This document shows positions 8,475 to 19,274 of a stretch of 64,000 bases of DNA, in pieces; position 1 is the first letter of the stretch, and every line of letters begins with the position of its first letter. Origin of the DNA: Thermus islandicus DSM 21543 (lineage in GTDB: Bacteria; Deinococcota; Deinococci; Deinococcales; Thermaceae); the NCBI RefSeq assembly GCF_000421625.1, contig NZ_ATXJ01000002.1, positions 124,001 to 188,000 on the forward strand. Direction: 5' to 3'. Under the pieces are notes generated by a model. It saw nothing but the letters and a program-made list of their open reading frames with translations, had not been told where the DNA came from and searched no databases. The position numbers were made by a program, and so were the translations under genes.

Positions 8475-9583
8475 CAGAGGGAGTGTACCAAAGAGGCGGG
8501 GGTGCCCCGGGCAAGGCGGGGCGCGGGCAGGCCCAAGGCCCGGTACCCTCCCCGGGTGAGGGCCCGGAGGAGGAGGCGGGGGTCCGCCCGTTCCCACAGG
8601 AAGAGGGCCTCGTTCCTTACGTCCAGGTCGGGGCTTGAGCCCCTCGAGTCGGTACCCAGGGCGAGCTCCACCCCGTGCCGGGCGTAGAGGGCGAGGGGGG
8701 CCTCTCCCACCCCCAAATTCCCGTTGGAACGGGGGCAGAGAACCACCTTGGCCCCGGCCTCGGCGATGAGCCGCACTTCCTCCTCCTCCACCTGGACGCC
8801 GTGGACCAAAACCGTCTTCGGCCCCAGGACCCCCAGGGCGTGGAGGTGCCGGACGGGGGTCGTGCCGGGAGGGGTCCAGGGGGTCCGGGCAAAGCGCCCG
8901 TACACCTCCCCTAAGGGGCCTTCCCCCCGGGTGAGGAAGGCCACCTCCTCCCGGCTTTCCGCCGCGTGGACCATAAGGGGAAGCCCCTCCGCCTGGGCAT
9001 ACTGGGCGAGCCTCTTAAGGAGGGGGGGGCTTACGGAGTAGGGGGCGTGGGGGGCGAGGCCCACCCGCACCCTCCCTTCCCGCCTGCGCCAGGCCTCCAC
9101 CTTGCGCCGCACCCGGGCAAAGGCCTCCTCGGCCTCGGCGGGGTCCGGGGCAAAGACCTCGTAGAAGGCGACCCCAGGAAGGGGGCTCTCCCCGAGGAGG
9201 AAGTCCATGACCTCGTCCTTAAAGACGATGTCGGCGAAGGCCCCCGCCCCCGAGGCCAAAAGCTCCTCCAGGCCCCGCTTTGCCCCCTCGAGGCCTCGCC
9301 TCTCCCGATGGGCCATCACGTGGGAGAGAAAGCCGGGAAAGGGCCCGCGGTAGAGGGGAAGGAGGGAGAGGTCCAGGTGGGTGTGGGCGTTCACCGGGGG
9401 AGGGAAGAGGGCCCGACCCTTCCTGACCACCTCGGCTTCGGGGAAGCGGGCCCTGAGCTCCTCCAGGCTTCCTTGGCCCACCACGACCCCCCCCTGGACG
9501 GCGATCCCCCCCCGGAGCATGGGGGTGCCGAAGCCCGTGTAGACCACTTCCGCGGTCCAGAGCTCAACCCTTAGCCAGGACAT
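8474..9583 (-). CDS. Amidohydrolase superfamily protein (ATZ/TRZ or aminofutalosine-deaminase-like)
   Basis: 369-aa metal-dependent hydrolase. Metal and catalytic motifs are in order: NAHTHLDLS (first HxH), HAPYSVS, MVHAAES (His/Glu), LVHGVQV and LGTDSRGSS (final Asp). This layout is shared by ATZ/TRZ chlorohydrolases, guanine/S-adenosylhomocysteine deaminases and aminofutalosine deaminases, so the reaction is hydrolysis or deamination but the substrate is not readable. The gene overlaps the GNAT gene upstream by 20 bases and the CLC gene downstream, inside one operon with an N-acylamino-acid racemase-like enzyme. A role in the same acyl-amino-acid pathway is possible but unproven. Confidence 0.85.
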   Translation of the reverse strand: MSWLRVELWTAEVVYTGFGTPMLRGGIAVQGGVVVGQGSLEELRARFPEAEVVRKGRALFPPPVNAHTHLDLSLLPLYRGPFPGFLSHVMAHRERRGLEGAKRGLEELLASGAGAFADIVFKDEVMDFLLGESPLPGVAFYEVFAPDPAEAEEAFARVRRKVEAWRRREGRVRVGLAPHAPYSVSPPLLKRLAQYAQAEGLPLMVHAAESREEVAFLTRGEGPLGEVYGRFARTPWTPPGTTPVRHLHALGVLGPKTVLVHGVQVEEEEVRLIAEAGAKVVLCPRSNGNLGVGEAPLALYARHGVELALGTDSRGSSPDLDVRNEALFLWERADPRLLLRALTRGGYRALGLPAPRLARGTPASLVHSL

Positions 9584-10318
9584 AGCGGTTGGGCCCCCGG
9601 AGGAAGTCCACGGCCACGTAGCCCCGGGCGAAGTACTGGCCGAAGACCTGGCGGCTGTGCTCCCGCCAGGCGAGGGCGAGGGCCGGGTCCTCCTTGAGGA
9701 TCCGGCCCCAGTCCTCCGGGATCTGGACGAGGACCCTCTCGGCCTCGAGGTCCAGCCGGGCCTCGAGGGGCACCTCCCCCTCCACCCGGTTCACCTGGGG
9801 GAGGTCCGCCCCCTCGGGCTCGGGCGGGGGGGCGTAGAGGCGGGTGTAAACCCTTTCCGAGAGGAGGTCCCACTCGGCGAGGAGCCGGTCCGAGGGGGCC
9901 CCGGCGTTGATGCCGGACATGGGGCCGTAGTGGTTGGGAAGGTAGCGCCGGGCGGTGGCCCCGAGCTTCCGGAGGTTGAAGCGGGCGTTCGCCCCCCGCA
10001 TGGGGTCAAAGGTCCAGACCACCCTCCTCACGCCCCGCGAGAGCGCCCAGTCGCGCTGGAAGCGCTTGAGGAGGAGGGCGGCCCCCGTGCCCCGGTAGGC
10101 CTCCAGGACCCCCAGCATGTGAGAGTGGTGGAGGGTGGGGTCCTGGGTGGGGAAGCCGAAGACGAAGCCCACCATCGCTCCGTCTAAAAAAGCTCCGGCC
10201 ACGAGTCCGCCCTCGTCCTGGACCGCCACGAGGAGGCCCCGAGGCACCAGGTCGCTTTCGGAGCGCCCCCAGACCTCCCGCTGGAGCTCCACCACCCGCT
10301 CCATCTCCTCAAAGCCCC

Positions 10319-10346
<28 letters not shown>
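9564..10346 (-). CDS. GNAT-superfamily N-acyltransferase (COG3375-like)
   Basis: 260-aa acyltransferase. The acyl-CoA binding region is recognisable as [33 protein letters not shown], with the (Q/R)xxGxG/A-type loop YRGTGAA. The remaining C-terminal part ([20 protein letters not shown]) is typical of the COG3375 group. Relatives next to N-succinylamino-acid racemases act as D-amino-acid N-succinyltransferases in Geobacillus, as I remember. Here the gene overlaps the racemase-like gene by 28 bases, which supports the same role. Confidence is high for the fold and moderate for the substrate. Confidence 0.82.
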
Positions 10347-12956
<2,610 letters not shown>

Positions 12957-12963
12957 GGGGGCT

Positions 12964-12969
12964 ATCTTA
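12964..12969 (-). promoter_or_regulatory. Leaderless -10 box of gatC overlapping DUF554 stop
   Basis: TAAGAT on the minus strand, seven bases before the gatC ATG. Its TAA is the stop codon of the upstream DUF554 gene. Confidence 0.65.
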
Positions 12970-13710
12970 GCGCAGCCGGTCGGCGAGCGCCCAGACCAGG
13001 GGGGCGAGGAGGAGGGCGGGGAGGAAGGAGCCCACCCGCACCCGGGTGAGGCCCAGGAGGTTCACCCCCACCCCCAGGACCATGAGCCCGCCCACCCCGG
13101 TGACGAGGAGGACCCGGGGGTCCGCCGCCGGGTCGGGGAGGGCCTGGGCGAGGGTGCCGGCCAGGAGGGCCACCCCTCCCTGGTAAAGGAGGACCACCAG
13201 GACGCTGAAGCCCACCCCCACGCCGAAGGTGCTGGCGAGGGCGATGGCGCTCATCCCGTCCAGGGTAGCCTTCAGGAGGAGGAGGCTCGCGTCCCCGGTG
13301 AGGCCGTTTTGGATGGAGCCGAGGAGGGTCATGGGCCCCACGCAGAAGAGGAGGCTCGCGGCCACGAAGCCCTCGGTGAAGCTCCCCCCACCCCTGACCG
13401 CCCGCTTGACCCTTTCCCCCAGGCCCTCGAGGCCCTCCTCCAGCCGCAGGGCCTCCCCCAAGAGCCCTCCGAGGACCAGGGTAAGGAGGCCCAGGACCAC
13501 CCCGTCCACCGCCCCACCCCGGGCCTTGCCCAGGGCCTGGGCCATGGAGAAGCCGATGAAGAGGCTGGTGAGCCCGACCCCCTGGACCATGATGCGGGCC
13601 ATGCGCTCGGGAAGCCGCCCCTTGAGGGCGAGGCCGAGCGCGCTGCCCAGGGCCACGGTGGCCGCGTTGGCTAGCGTCCCCGAGAGCTTGTCCAGGAGGG
13701 TGAGTTCCAT
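12967..13710 (-). CDS. DUF554 (YdfK-like) membrane protein
   Basis: 247-aa polytopic membrane protein of the DUF554 family. Six or seven hydrophobic segments and the typical signatures are present: NAATVALGSALGLALKGRLPE at the N end, and FCVGPMTLLGSIQNGLTGD in the middle, the most conserved part of the family. The function is unknown; homologues are sometimes described as putative transporters. ATG 13710 is chosen because it follows a -10 box (TAGAAT) by seven bases and starts the first helix. The frame upstream of it runs into the divergent mnmD gene. The TAA stop doubles as half of the gatC -10 box. Confidence 0.85.
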   Translation of the reverse strand: MELTLLDKLSGTLANAATVALGSALGLALKGRLPERMARIMVQGVGLTSLFIGFSMAQALGKARGGAVDGVVLGLLTLVLGGLLGEALRLEEGLEGLGERVKRAVRGGGSFTEGFVAASLLFCVGPMTLLGSIQNGLTGDASLLLLKATLDGMSAIALASTFGVGVGFSVLVVLLYQGGVALLAGTLAQALPDPAADPRVLLVTGVGGLMVLGVGVNLLGLTRVRVGSFLPALLLAPLVWALADRLR

Positions 13711-13716
13711 AGCAGG

Positions 13717-13723
13717 TATTCTA
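13717..13723. promoter_or_regulatory. Overlapping divergent -10 boxes (DUF554 / mnmD)
   Basis: TATTCT on the plus strand (13717-13722) and TAGAAT on the minus strand (13723-13718) share five base pairs. Each box ends seven bases from its own start codon (GTG 13730, ATG 13710). The whole intergenic space is 19 bp. Confidence 0.65.
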
Positions 13724-13729
13724 GGGGAA

Positions 13730-14383
13730 GTGGAGCTCCGCTTGACCCAGGACGGCACGCCCACCCTCTTCCATCCCGGGTACGGGGAGGCCTACCACCC
13801 CAGGCAGGGGGCCCTCCTCCAGGCGAGGAGGCTTTACCTGGAGAAGACCCTGACCCACCTTCACCCTTCCCCCAGGATCCTGGAGGTGGGCTTAGGCCTT
13901 CTCGTCAACTTCCGGGTGGCCCTGGAAAGCGCCCTCAGGAGGGGGGTGCGGCTCCGCTACCTGGCGGTGGAGCGGGAGCCCCTCCCCAAGGAGGCCCTCG
14001 CCGCCATAAGGCTTCCCCTGCCCCGGGCCGAGGCCGTGTTTGCGGAGCTCCTTAAGGCCTGGCCAGAGGAGCGCTTTTCCGGGCCATGGGGGGAGCTTAA
14101 GGTGGTCTTCGCCGACGTGCGGGAGGTGGTCCTCCCCCGGGCCTGGGCCACGGCGGTCTTTCTGGACCCCTTCAGCCCCAGGGTGAACCCTGAGCCCTGG
14201 GAGGCTTCCGTTCTGGGGAAGCTCCGCCTGGCCTCGAGGCCAGGCGGGCGCCTCGCCACCTACTCCGCCCAGGGGGCCTTCAGGCGGGCCCTCCTCCGGG
14301 CGGGCTTCCGGGTTCACCGGGTGCGGGGGGTGGGGAAGCGGGAGTGGACGGTGGGAATCGCCGCAAAAGTTCCTCCCGGGTGA
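13730..14383 (+). CDS. mnmD: MnmD-type tRNA (5-methylaminomethyl-2-thiouridine) methyltransferase
   Basis: 217-aa SAM-dependent methyltransferase of the DUF752/MnmD family, which completes the mnm5 modification of wobble U34 in some tRNAs. Typical features are the N-terminal TQDGTPTLFHPGYGEAYHPRQGALLQA block, the SAM motif RILEVGLGLLVNF, LRYLAVEREPLP after beta-2, and the late VFLDPFSPRVNPEPWEASVLGKL and GGRLATYSAQGAFRRALLRAGF blocks. No FAD-dependent MnmC1 half is present, so it is the stand-alone form. GTG 13730 is chosen because TATTCT ends seven bases upstream; the open frame before it is antisense to DUF554. The end overlaps the convergent deacetylase by 104 bases. Confidence 0.88.
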   Translation: MELRLTQDGTPTLFHPGYGEAYHPRQGALLQARRLYLEKTLTHLHPSPRILEVGLGLLVNFRVALESALRRGVRLRYLAVEREPLPKEALAAIRLPLPRAEAVFAELLKAWPEERFSGPWGELKVVFADVREVVLPRAWATAVFLDPFSPRVNPEPWEASVLGKLRLASRPGGRLATYSAQGAFRRALLRAGFRVHRVRGVGKREWTVGIAAKVPPG

Positions 14384-15473
14384 GGTAGGCGAGCTCGGCG
14401 AGGAGGCGCCCCCCCCGCGGAAGCTCCCCCCGGTAGAGCCAAAGGAACCAGGCCGCGGCCAGGCTGTACACGAGCCCGGGCCAAGGGGGCAGGGGGGCGG
14501 TGCGGAAGCCGAAAACCCTCCCCCCGGGGGCCAGGTGGCTGTAGCCGTAGACCAGGGCCACCTCCGGGTCCTGGGCCACCCGCTCCGCCACCCGGCGGAG
14601 GCTTTCCCGCGCGTGCCGAATGGCCTCGAGGGGGGTGAGCTCCATGGCCCGCTGGCTCTCTAGGTGGAGCTCCATGGCCGGGGTGCCCCGGGGGAGGCCG
14701 GGAAGGTCGGGGCCGGGAAAGGGCCTCCGCTCCAGGCGGAAGAGGTCAAAGGGCCCGAGGCCCGCCCGCTCCACCCGGCGCTTCCGGTTGTAGCGCTCCT
14801 CAAAGCCCTGGAGGCCCCGGATCAGGGCGAGCCTGGGGGTGAGGGGCCTGGGGGCGAGCTCGTCCAGGGTGACGGGCCGGTAGCCCAGCCTTAGCATCTC
14901 GGGGAGGGCGGTCTCCAAAAGCCTAAGGGTGCGCTCGGGGCCGTCGTGGAGGAGGACCACGCTCCCTGGGCGCAGGTAGACGAGGAGCCTGTGGGCCAGG
15001 GCCTCTGGGGGCAGGGGAAGCCAGTCCTTGCCCTCCAGGTCCCAGAGGGCCACCCGCTTGCCCAGGGCCCGGGCGAAGAGGCGGGTGAAGGGGGTGTGGA
15101 GGCCGTGGGGCGGGCGGTAGTACCGGCCGGGGTTGGCCGCCATGTGGCGCCACTCCAGCCAGGGGAGGAGGAGCCGCCAGGCCTGGTGCCACTCCCCGTG
15201 GTCCTCCACCTGGTGGCCTTCCCGGCGGATTCGCTCCACCAGGTCCGGCCTTTCCCTTGCCCTCTTTCCGGTGACAAAGAAGGTGGCCTTCACCCCGTGC
15301 CGCCCCAGGAGGGCGAGAAGGGCCTCGGTCCTTTCCGAGGGGCCGTCGTCAAAGGTGAGGGCCACCAGGGGCAGCCGCCTCGAGCCGTGGGCGTAGGCCC
15401 CGAGGCCCAGAAAGCGGAAGAGGAGGTCGGCGAGGCCGTAGAGGAGGAGGACGAGGCCCAGGGCTACCTCCAC
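14280..15473 (-). CDS. Polysaccharide deacetylase (NodB domain) with extra C-terminal domain
   Basis: 397-aa protein. An N-terminal hydrophobic anchor (ALGLVLLLYGLADLLFRFL) precedes a NodB-type carbohydrate esterase 4 domain: FDDGP (41-45), metal His pair HGEWH (92-96), RPPHG (120-124) and LLHDG (174-178). Such enzymes remove N-acetyl groups from cell-wall or capsular sugars. Residues ~220-375 form a second domain I cannot name (MELHLESQRAMELTPLEAIR, VYGYSHLAPGGRVFGFR). The end is a Pro/Ser/Gly tail encoded antisense to mnmD. GTG 15473 is chosen because GGGAGG precedes it; it overlaps the MFS gene end by ten bases. Confidence 0.84.
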   Translation of the reverse strand: MEVALGLVLLLYGLADLLFRFLGLGAYAHGSRRLPLVALTFDDGPSERTEALLALLGRHGVKATFFVTGKRARERPDLVERIRREGHQVEDHGEWHQAWRLLLPWLEWRHMAANPGRYYRPPHGLHTPFTRLFARALGKRVALWDLEGKDWLPLPPEALAHRLLVYLRPGSVVLLHDGPERTLRLLETALPEMLRLGYRPVTLDELAPRPLTPRLALIRGLQGFEERYNRKRRVERAGLGPFDLFRLERRPFPGPDLPGLPRGTPAMELHLESQRAMELTPLEAIRHARESLRRVAERVAQDPEVALVYGYSHLAPGGRVFGFRTAPLPPWPGLVYSLAAAWFLWLYRGELPRGGRLLAELAYLTREELLRRFPPSTPASPPPAPGEPGSPPGGGPA

Positions 15474-16630
15474 CGTTCCCTCCCGAACACGGCGGCGTAG
15501 AAGAGGCTTAGGGCCAGGAAGATCCCCCCTCCCGCCAATAGGGGGGCGTGGAGGCCAAAGGCCTCCCAGAGGGCCCCGCCGGCGGTGGGTCCCAGGGCCA
15601 CCCCCAGGCCCTCCACGCTCATCAGGGTGCCCCAGAGGGCGGCCCGGTTCTCCTGGGGCAGGTTCCGGGCGAGGAAGCCGTTCCACCCCGGCAGGAAGAG
15701 GCTGAAGCCCAGGCCCGCCAAAGCGGCGAGGAGGGCCACCTCGGCCAGGGATCGGGCGAAGGCCAGGCGGAGCATGACCCCTCCCAAAAGGGCGAGGCCC
15801 AAGACCAGGGCCAGGCGGTAGCCCCCCCGGTCCACCAGGCGGCCCGTAAGGGGAAGGAGGCCGAAGAATAGGCCGCCCCCCAGGAGGAGGAGGGCCCCCA
15901 GCGTTAGGGGCTCGAGGCCCAGGCTCTCCTTGGCGAAGCGCAGGAGGAAGAGGGAGACCAGGGCCGGGGCAAAGGTCTGGCCGAAGGCGGCGGGCAGGAA
16001 GAGGAGCATGCGGGAAAGGGGGTAGCGGTCCTGGCCCTGGGGGGGCACCGGGATGCGGAAGCGAAGGAGGCTCAAGGTGAGGGCTAGGGCCGCCCCCTGG
16101 GCCCACAGGAGGAGGGCCAGGCCGGACTCCGGGTGGCGCTGGGCCACCTGCCCTACCCCGATGAGCCCCACGCCCACCCAGGGCATGACCAGGGTCAGGG
16201 TGAAGGAGAGGGCCCGCGCCTCCTTGCCCGGCACCGCGATCCTGCTGGCGTAGGTCATGAGGCCGGGATAGAGGGTGGAGAGGGAAAGCCCCCAGAGGAG
16301 GCCCAGGGCCCAGAGGACCCAGGCGGCCTGGGCCAGGGGGGTGAGGAGCAGGGCAAGGAGCCCCACAAAGGCGGCCAGGCTGGCGGTGAGGCCGAAGCCC
16401 ACCCGTTCCGCCAGAAGCCCTCCCAGGCTTTTGGAGAGGTTTTCCGCAAGCTGGTGGAGGGTGTAGGCCAGGGTGAAGGCGGTGGGCCCCAGGTTGAGCC
16501 GCTCGGGGGCATAGAAGGGGAGGAAGCCGGCGAAGAAGCCGCTCCTCACCCCCTCCATGAGCCCGATGGCCAGGATGAGCCTGGACAGCGTGGAAAGCCC
16601 CTCGCGCCGCCAAGGAAGAAGGCGAAACAC
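15464..16630 (-). CDS. Major facilitator superfamily transporter
   Basis: About 388-aa membrane protein with twelve hydrophobic segments in two halves. The MFS loop 2-3 motif appears as SLGGLLAERVGFGLTAS and its second-half repeat as PLTGRLVDRGGYRLALVLG, so it is a secondary transporter, possibly a drug or sugar exporter. The substrate is unknown. The start is uncertain: GTG 16630 gives a short cytoplasmic N-terminus and has a TAGGCT box five bases upstream, while TTG 16651 or GTG 16645 would extend it. It lies 32 bases after secDF and overlaps the deacetylase start. Confidence 0.83.
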   Translation of the reverse strand: MFRLLPWRREGLSTLSRLILAIGLMEGVRSGFFAGFLPFYAPERLNLGPTAFTLAYTLHQLAENLSKSLGGLLAERVGFGLTASLAAFVGLLALLLTPLAQAAWVLWALGLLWGLSLSTLYPGLMTYASRIAVPGKEARALSFTLTLVMPWVGVGLIGVGQVAQRHPESGLALLLWAQGAALALTLSLLRFRIPVPPQGQDRYPLSRMLLFLPAAFGQTFAPALVSLFLLRFAKESLGLEPLTLGALLLLGGGLFFGLLPLTGRLVDRGGYRLALVLGLALLGGVMLRLAFARSLAEVALLAALAGLGFSLFLPGWNGFLARNLPQENRAALWGTLMSVEGLGVALGPTAGGALWEAFGLHAPLLAGGGIFLALSLFYAAVFGRERWR

Positions 16631-16662
16631 GCTAAAGCCTACCACCCCCAAGGGAGAGGGCC

Positions 16663-18867
16663 TCAGGCAGGTTTCCGTTTCCCCTGGCGCATGGCCCTCC
16701 AGAAGACCACCAGGGCCGAGACCACGTAGATGGAGCTGTAGGTGCCCACGAAGATCCCCACGAAGATGGCCAGGGCGAAGTCCCGAAGGACGCTCCCTCC
16801 CAGGAAGAGGAGGGCGAGGATGGGCAAGACGGTGGTCAGGCTCGTCATCACCGTGCGGGAGAGGGTCTGGTTGATGGAGCGGTTCACCATCTCCGCGTAG
16901 GGGAGGCCCCGGAGGAGCCGCTGGTTCTCCCGGATGCGGTCGGAGACCACGATGGAGTCGTTGATGGAGTAGCCCACGATGGTGAGCAGGGCGGCGATGG
17001 TGGAGATGGAGAACTCCAGGCCCAGGAGGCTGTACATCCCCGCCACGATGGCCACGTCGTGGGCCACGGCCAGGACGCTGGCCACGCCGAAGGCCCAGTC
17101 AAAGCGGAAGGCCACATAGAGCAGGATGAGGCCGAGGCCCACCAATACCGCCATGACGGCGTTCCGCCTCAGCTCCTGGCCCACGGCGGGGCCCACGGTC
17201 TCGGAGGTGAGCACCTGGGCCTTGAGCTCCCGGGAGAAAAGCCGCTCCAGCTCCAGGCGTTTGGCGTCCTCGAGGGGGGGGAGCTTGAGGGAGAACTCCT
17301 TGTAGCTGGCGGTGGGGGCTTGGACCTCGGTGATGACGGCTTCCCGGGCGGGAAAGCCCTTGGCCTCCAGGAAGCGCCTCAGGGTGTCCACGCCCGTTTC
17401 CGGGGAGGCCCTTAAGGTGTAGGCGGTGCCCCCCGTGAAGTCAATGCTGTAGTTGAAGCCCTTGGTGAGGGCCACGGCCCCGGCGAGGAGGGCGAGGAGG
17501 AGGGAGAGGGCGGTGATGTAGCGGGCGGGCCCCATGAAGTTGATCCGGGGCTCCACGAGCCACATGGGGGGGCGCACCTCCCGCCTTTCCCCGATCCGGT
17601 CCAGGAGGTAGCGGCTGAAGATCAGGTTGGAGAACACGCTGGCCACCACCCCGATGGCCAGGGCCACGGCGAAGCCCCGCACGGGCCCCGTGGCGTACTG
17701 GTAGAGGGCGGCCGCCGCCAGGAGGTGGGCCGCGTTCACGTCCAAGATGGTGAGGGTGGAGTGCCGGAAGCCCTCGGGAATGGCCTGGCGGAAGCGCTTG
17801 CCCGCCCGGATCTCCTCCTTGATCCGCTCAAAGGAGAGGACGTTCCCGTCCACCGCCGCGCCCAGGGTGAGGATGAGGCCGGCGATGCCGGGAAGGGTGA
17901 GGGTGGCCCCCAGGCCGGAGAGGGCCCCCAGGATGAGGGCTGAGGTGTAGATAAGGCCCAAGGAGGCCACGAGGCCCAGCCAGAGACCGTAGTAGGCGAA
18001 GATGAGGACGAAGAGGGCCAGGGTGCCCAGGAAGGCCGCCTTGAGCCCGGCCTGGATGGCGTCTTGGCCCAGGGTGGGGCCGATGGCCCGGATCTCGGCC
18101 ACCTTGAGGGGGACGGGGAGGGAACCCGAGCGGAGGACGAGGGCGATCTCGCTCGCCTCCTCGAGGCCCGAAAGCCCCTCTATGACCGCCTGCCCCCCGG
18201 TGATGGCCTGGCGGATCACGGGAGCGGTGTAGACCTTGCCGTCCAAGACGATGGCCAGCCGCTTGCCCACGTTGGCCCGGGTCACCTCCTCAAACTTCTT
18301 GGCCCCCTCCGGGGTGAAGGTCAGGGCCACCTGGGGGCGGCCAAACTGGTCAAAGACCGCCCGGGCGTCCGCCAGGTCCGCCCCGGTGAGGAGGGGCGGG
18401 CCCAGATCCTCGGGCTTGATCAGCTCCTTTTCCAGGTCCTCCCGCTTGAGGCGGGGGTTTTCCCGGAGGGCCTGGTTGATCTGGGCCACGGTGGTGCCCG
18501 TGGCCCCCTCCTTGAGGATGCGGAACTCCAGGACCGCCCGCTGCCCGATGAGCTTAAGGGCCCGGTCCTGGTCCGCCTGGGAGAGGCCCGGGAGCTCCAC
18601 CACCAGGCGCTTTTGGCCCTGGATCTGGATAAGGGGCTCGGCCACGCCCAAGGCGTTGATGCGGTTTTCCAGGACGGTGCGCGCCTTCTCTAGATCGTCG
18701 GGGGTGGGGTTGGCTACGTCCGCCTCCAAAAGGATGCGGAGCCCCCCTTTCAGGTCCAGGCCCAGCTTGATCTTGGGCTCGCCGGGAGCCCAGGGTTTCC
18801 AGACGAGGAGAACGGCCAGAAGGAAGAGGCCGAGGAGAAAGAAGCCTTCTAGAAGCTTGCGGTTCAT
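16663..18867 (-). CDS. secDF: Fused protein-export membrane protein SecDF
   Basis: 734-aa fusion of SecD and SecF, with twelve transmembrane helices and a large periplasmic domain. It uses the proton gradient to complete SecYEG-driven export. The SecD half starts with LGLDLKGGLRILLEAD and contains the P1 head region; the SecF half shows NYSIDFTGGTAYTLRAS and GYSINDSIVVSDRIREN. T. thermophilus is known for a single fused SecDF whose structure was solved, and the length agrees. ATG 18867 is chosen over GTG 18873 because GGGAGG lies five bases before it. Downstream MFS and deacetylase genes may be cotranscribed. Confidence 0.96.
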   Translation of the reverse strand: MNRKLLEGFFLLGLFLLAVLLVWKPWAPGEPKIKLGLDLKGGLRILLEADVANPTPDDLEKARTVLENRINALGVAEPLIQIQGQKRLVVELPGLSQADQDRALKLIGQRAVLEFRILKEGATGTTVAQINQALRENPRLKREDLEKELIKPEDLGPPLLTGADLADARAVFDQFGRPQVALTFTPEGAKKFEEVTRANVGKRLAIVLDGKVYTAPVIRQAITGGQAVIEGLSGLEEASEIALVLRSGSLPVPLKVAEIRAIGPTLGQDAIQAGLKAAFLGTLALFVLIFAYYGLWLGLVASLGLIYTSALILGALSGLGATLTLPGIAGLILTLGAAVDGNVLSFERIKEEIRAGKRFRQAIPEGFRHSTLTILDVNAAHLLAAAALYQYATGPVRGFAVALAIGVVASVFSNLIFSRYLLDRIGERREVRPPMWLVEPRINFMGPARYITALSLLLALLAGAVALTKGFNYSIDFTGGTAYTLRASPETGVDTLRRFLEAKGFPAREAVITEVQAPTASYKEFSLKLPPLEDAKRLELERLFSRELKAQVLTSETVGPAVGQELRRNAVMAVLVGLGLILLYVAFRFDWAFGVASVLAVAHDVAIVAGMYSLLGLEFSISTIAALLTIVGYSINDSIVVSDRIRENQRLLRGLPYAEMVNRSINQTLSRTVMTSLTTVLPILALLFLGGSVLRDFALAIFVGIFVGTYSSIYVVSALVVFWRAMRQGKRKPA

Positions 18868-18927
18868 CTGCACCTCCCAAAGGTGGATGGGTCTGCCTAT
18901 GCCGGGGAAGCCGCCCTCAACCCCTTT

Positions 18928-18953
18928 CCCGCGCCCCTTCCCTTAGGCGCGGG
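18928..18953 (-). other. GC-rich hairpin between small orf and secDF
   Basis: CCCGCGCC pairs with GGCGCGGG across a ten-base loop. There is no T run, so it may be an RNA-processing or stability element rather than a terminator. Confidence 0.4.
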
Positions 18954-18969
18954 GTTTGGGGCCGAGGGC

Positions 18970-19266
18970 CTAGCCCCCTTCCAGCTGGAGCCGCCCATAG
19001 AGGAGGTAGAGGGGAGGGCTCAGGACCGGGCAGGGGCGGGGGGAAGGGGGGTCCTCCGGCCCTTTACGGCTCAGCAGGGGAAGGGGTTCGGCCCTTGGGG
19101 GGAGGAGGGGGCTTAGGGGCAGGGGCTTTCGCTCCTCCTTGAGCACCAGGGTGGGGCCCCCGGGGAAGAGGCCCGCCTCCCCCTTCCCTTGGGGTTGGGG
19201 GAGCAGGGCCCCCTGGAGGAGGAGGGCGAGGACCGCCCCCGCGTAGGCCCAACCTTGCCTCGGCAA
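18970..19266 (-). CDS. Small hypothetical membrane-anchored, proline-rich protein
   Basis: 98-aa orf between infB and secDF. The N-terminus (GWAYAGAVLALLLQGALLPQP) looks like a signal peptide or single membrane anchor. The rest is rich in Pro and Leu and has no recognised domain. The start is TTG 19266, eight bases after the infB stop, with GGAGGGGGA immediately upstream. That SD and the tight spacing are the main support for translation. The stop lies about 100 bases before secDF. I would expect it in the infB transcript. The function is unknown. Confidence 0.55.
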   Translation of the reverse strand: MPRQGWAYAGAVLALLLQGALLPQPQGKGEAGLFPGGPTLVLKEERKPLPLSPLLPPRAEPLPLLSRKGPEDPPSPRPCPVLSPPLYLLYGRLQLEGG

Positions 19267-19274
19267 TCCCCCTC

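Noticed and set aside
14280-16613. One very long minus-strand frame of 777 codons
   Set aside because: The first half is antisense/out-of-frame to the MFS gene and is Pro/Gly/Arg-rich junk. Only the part from GTG 15473 has deacetylase motifs and an SD.
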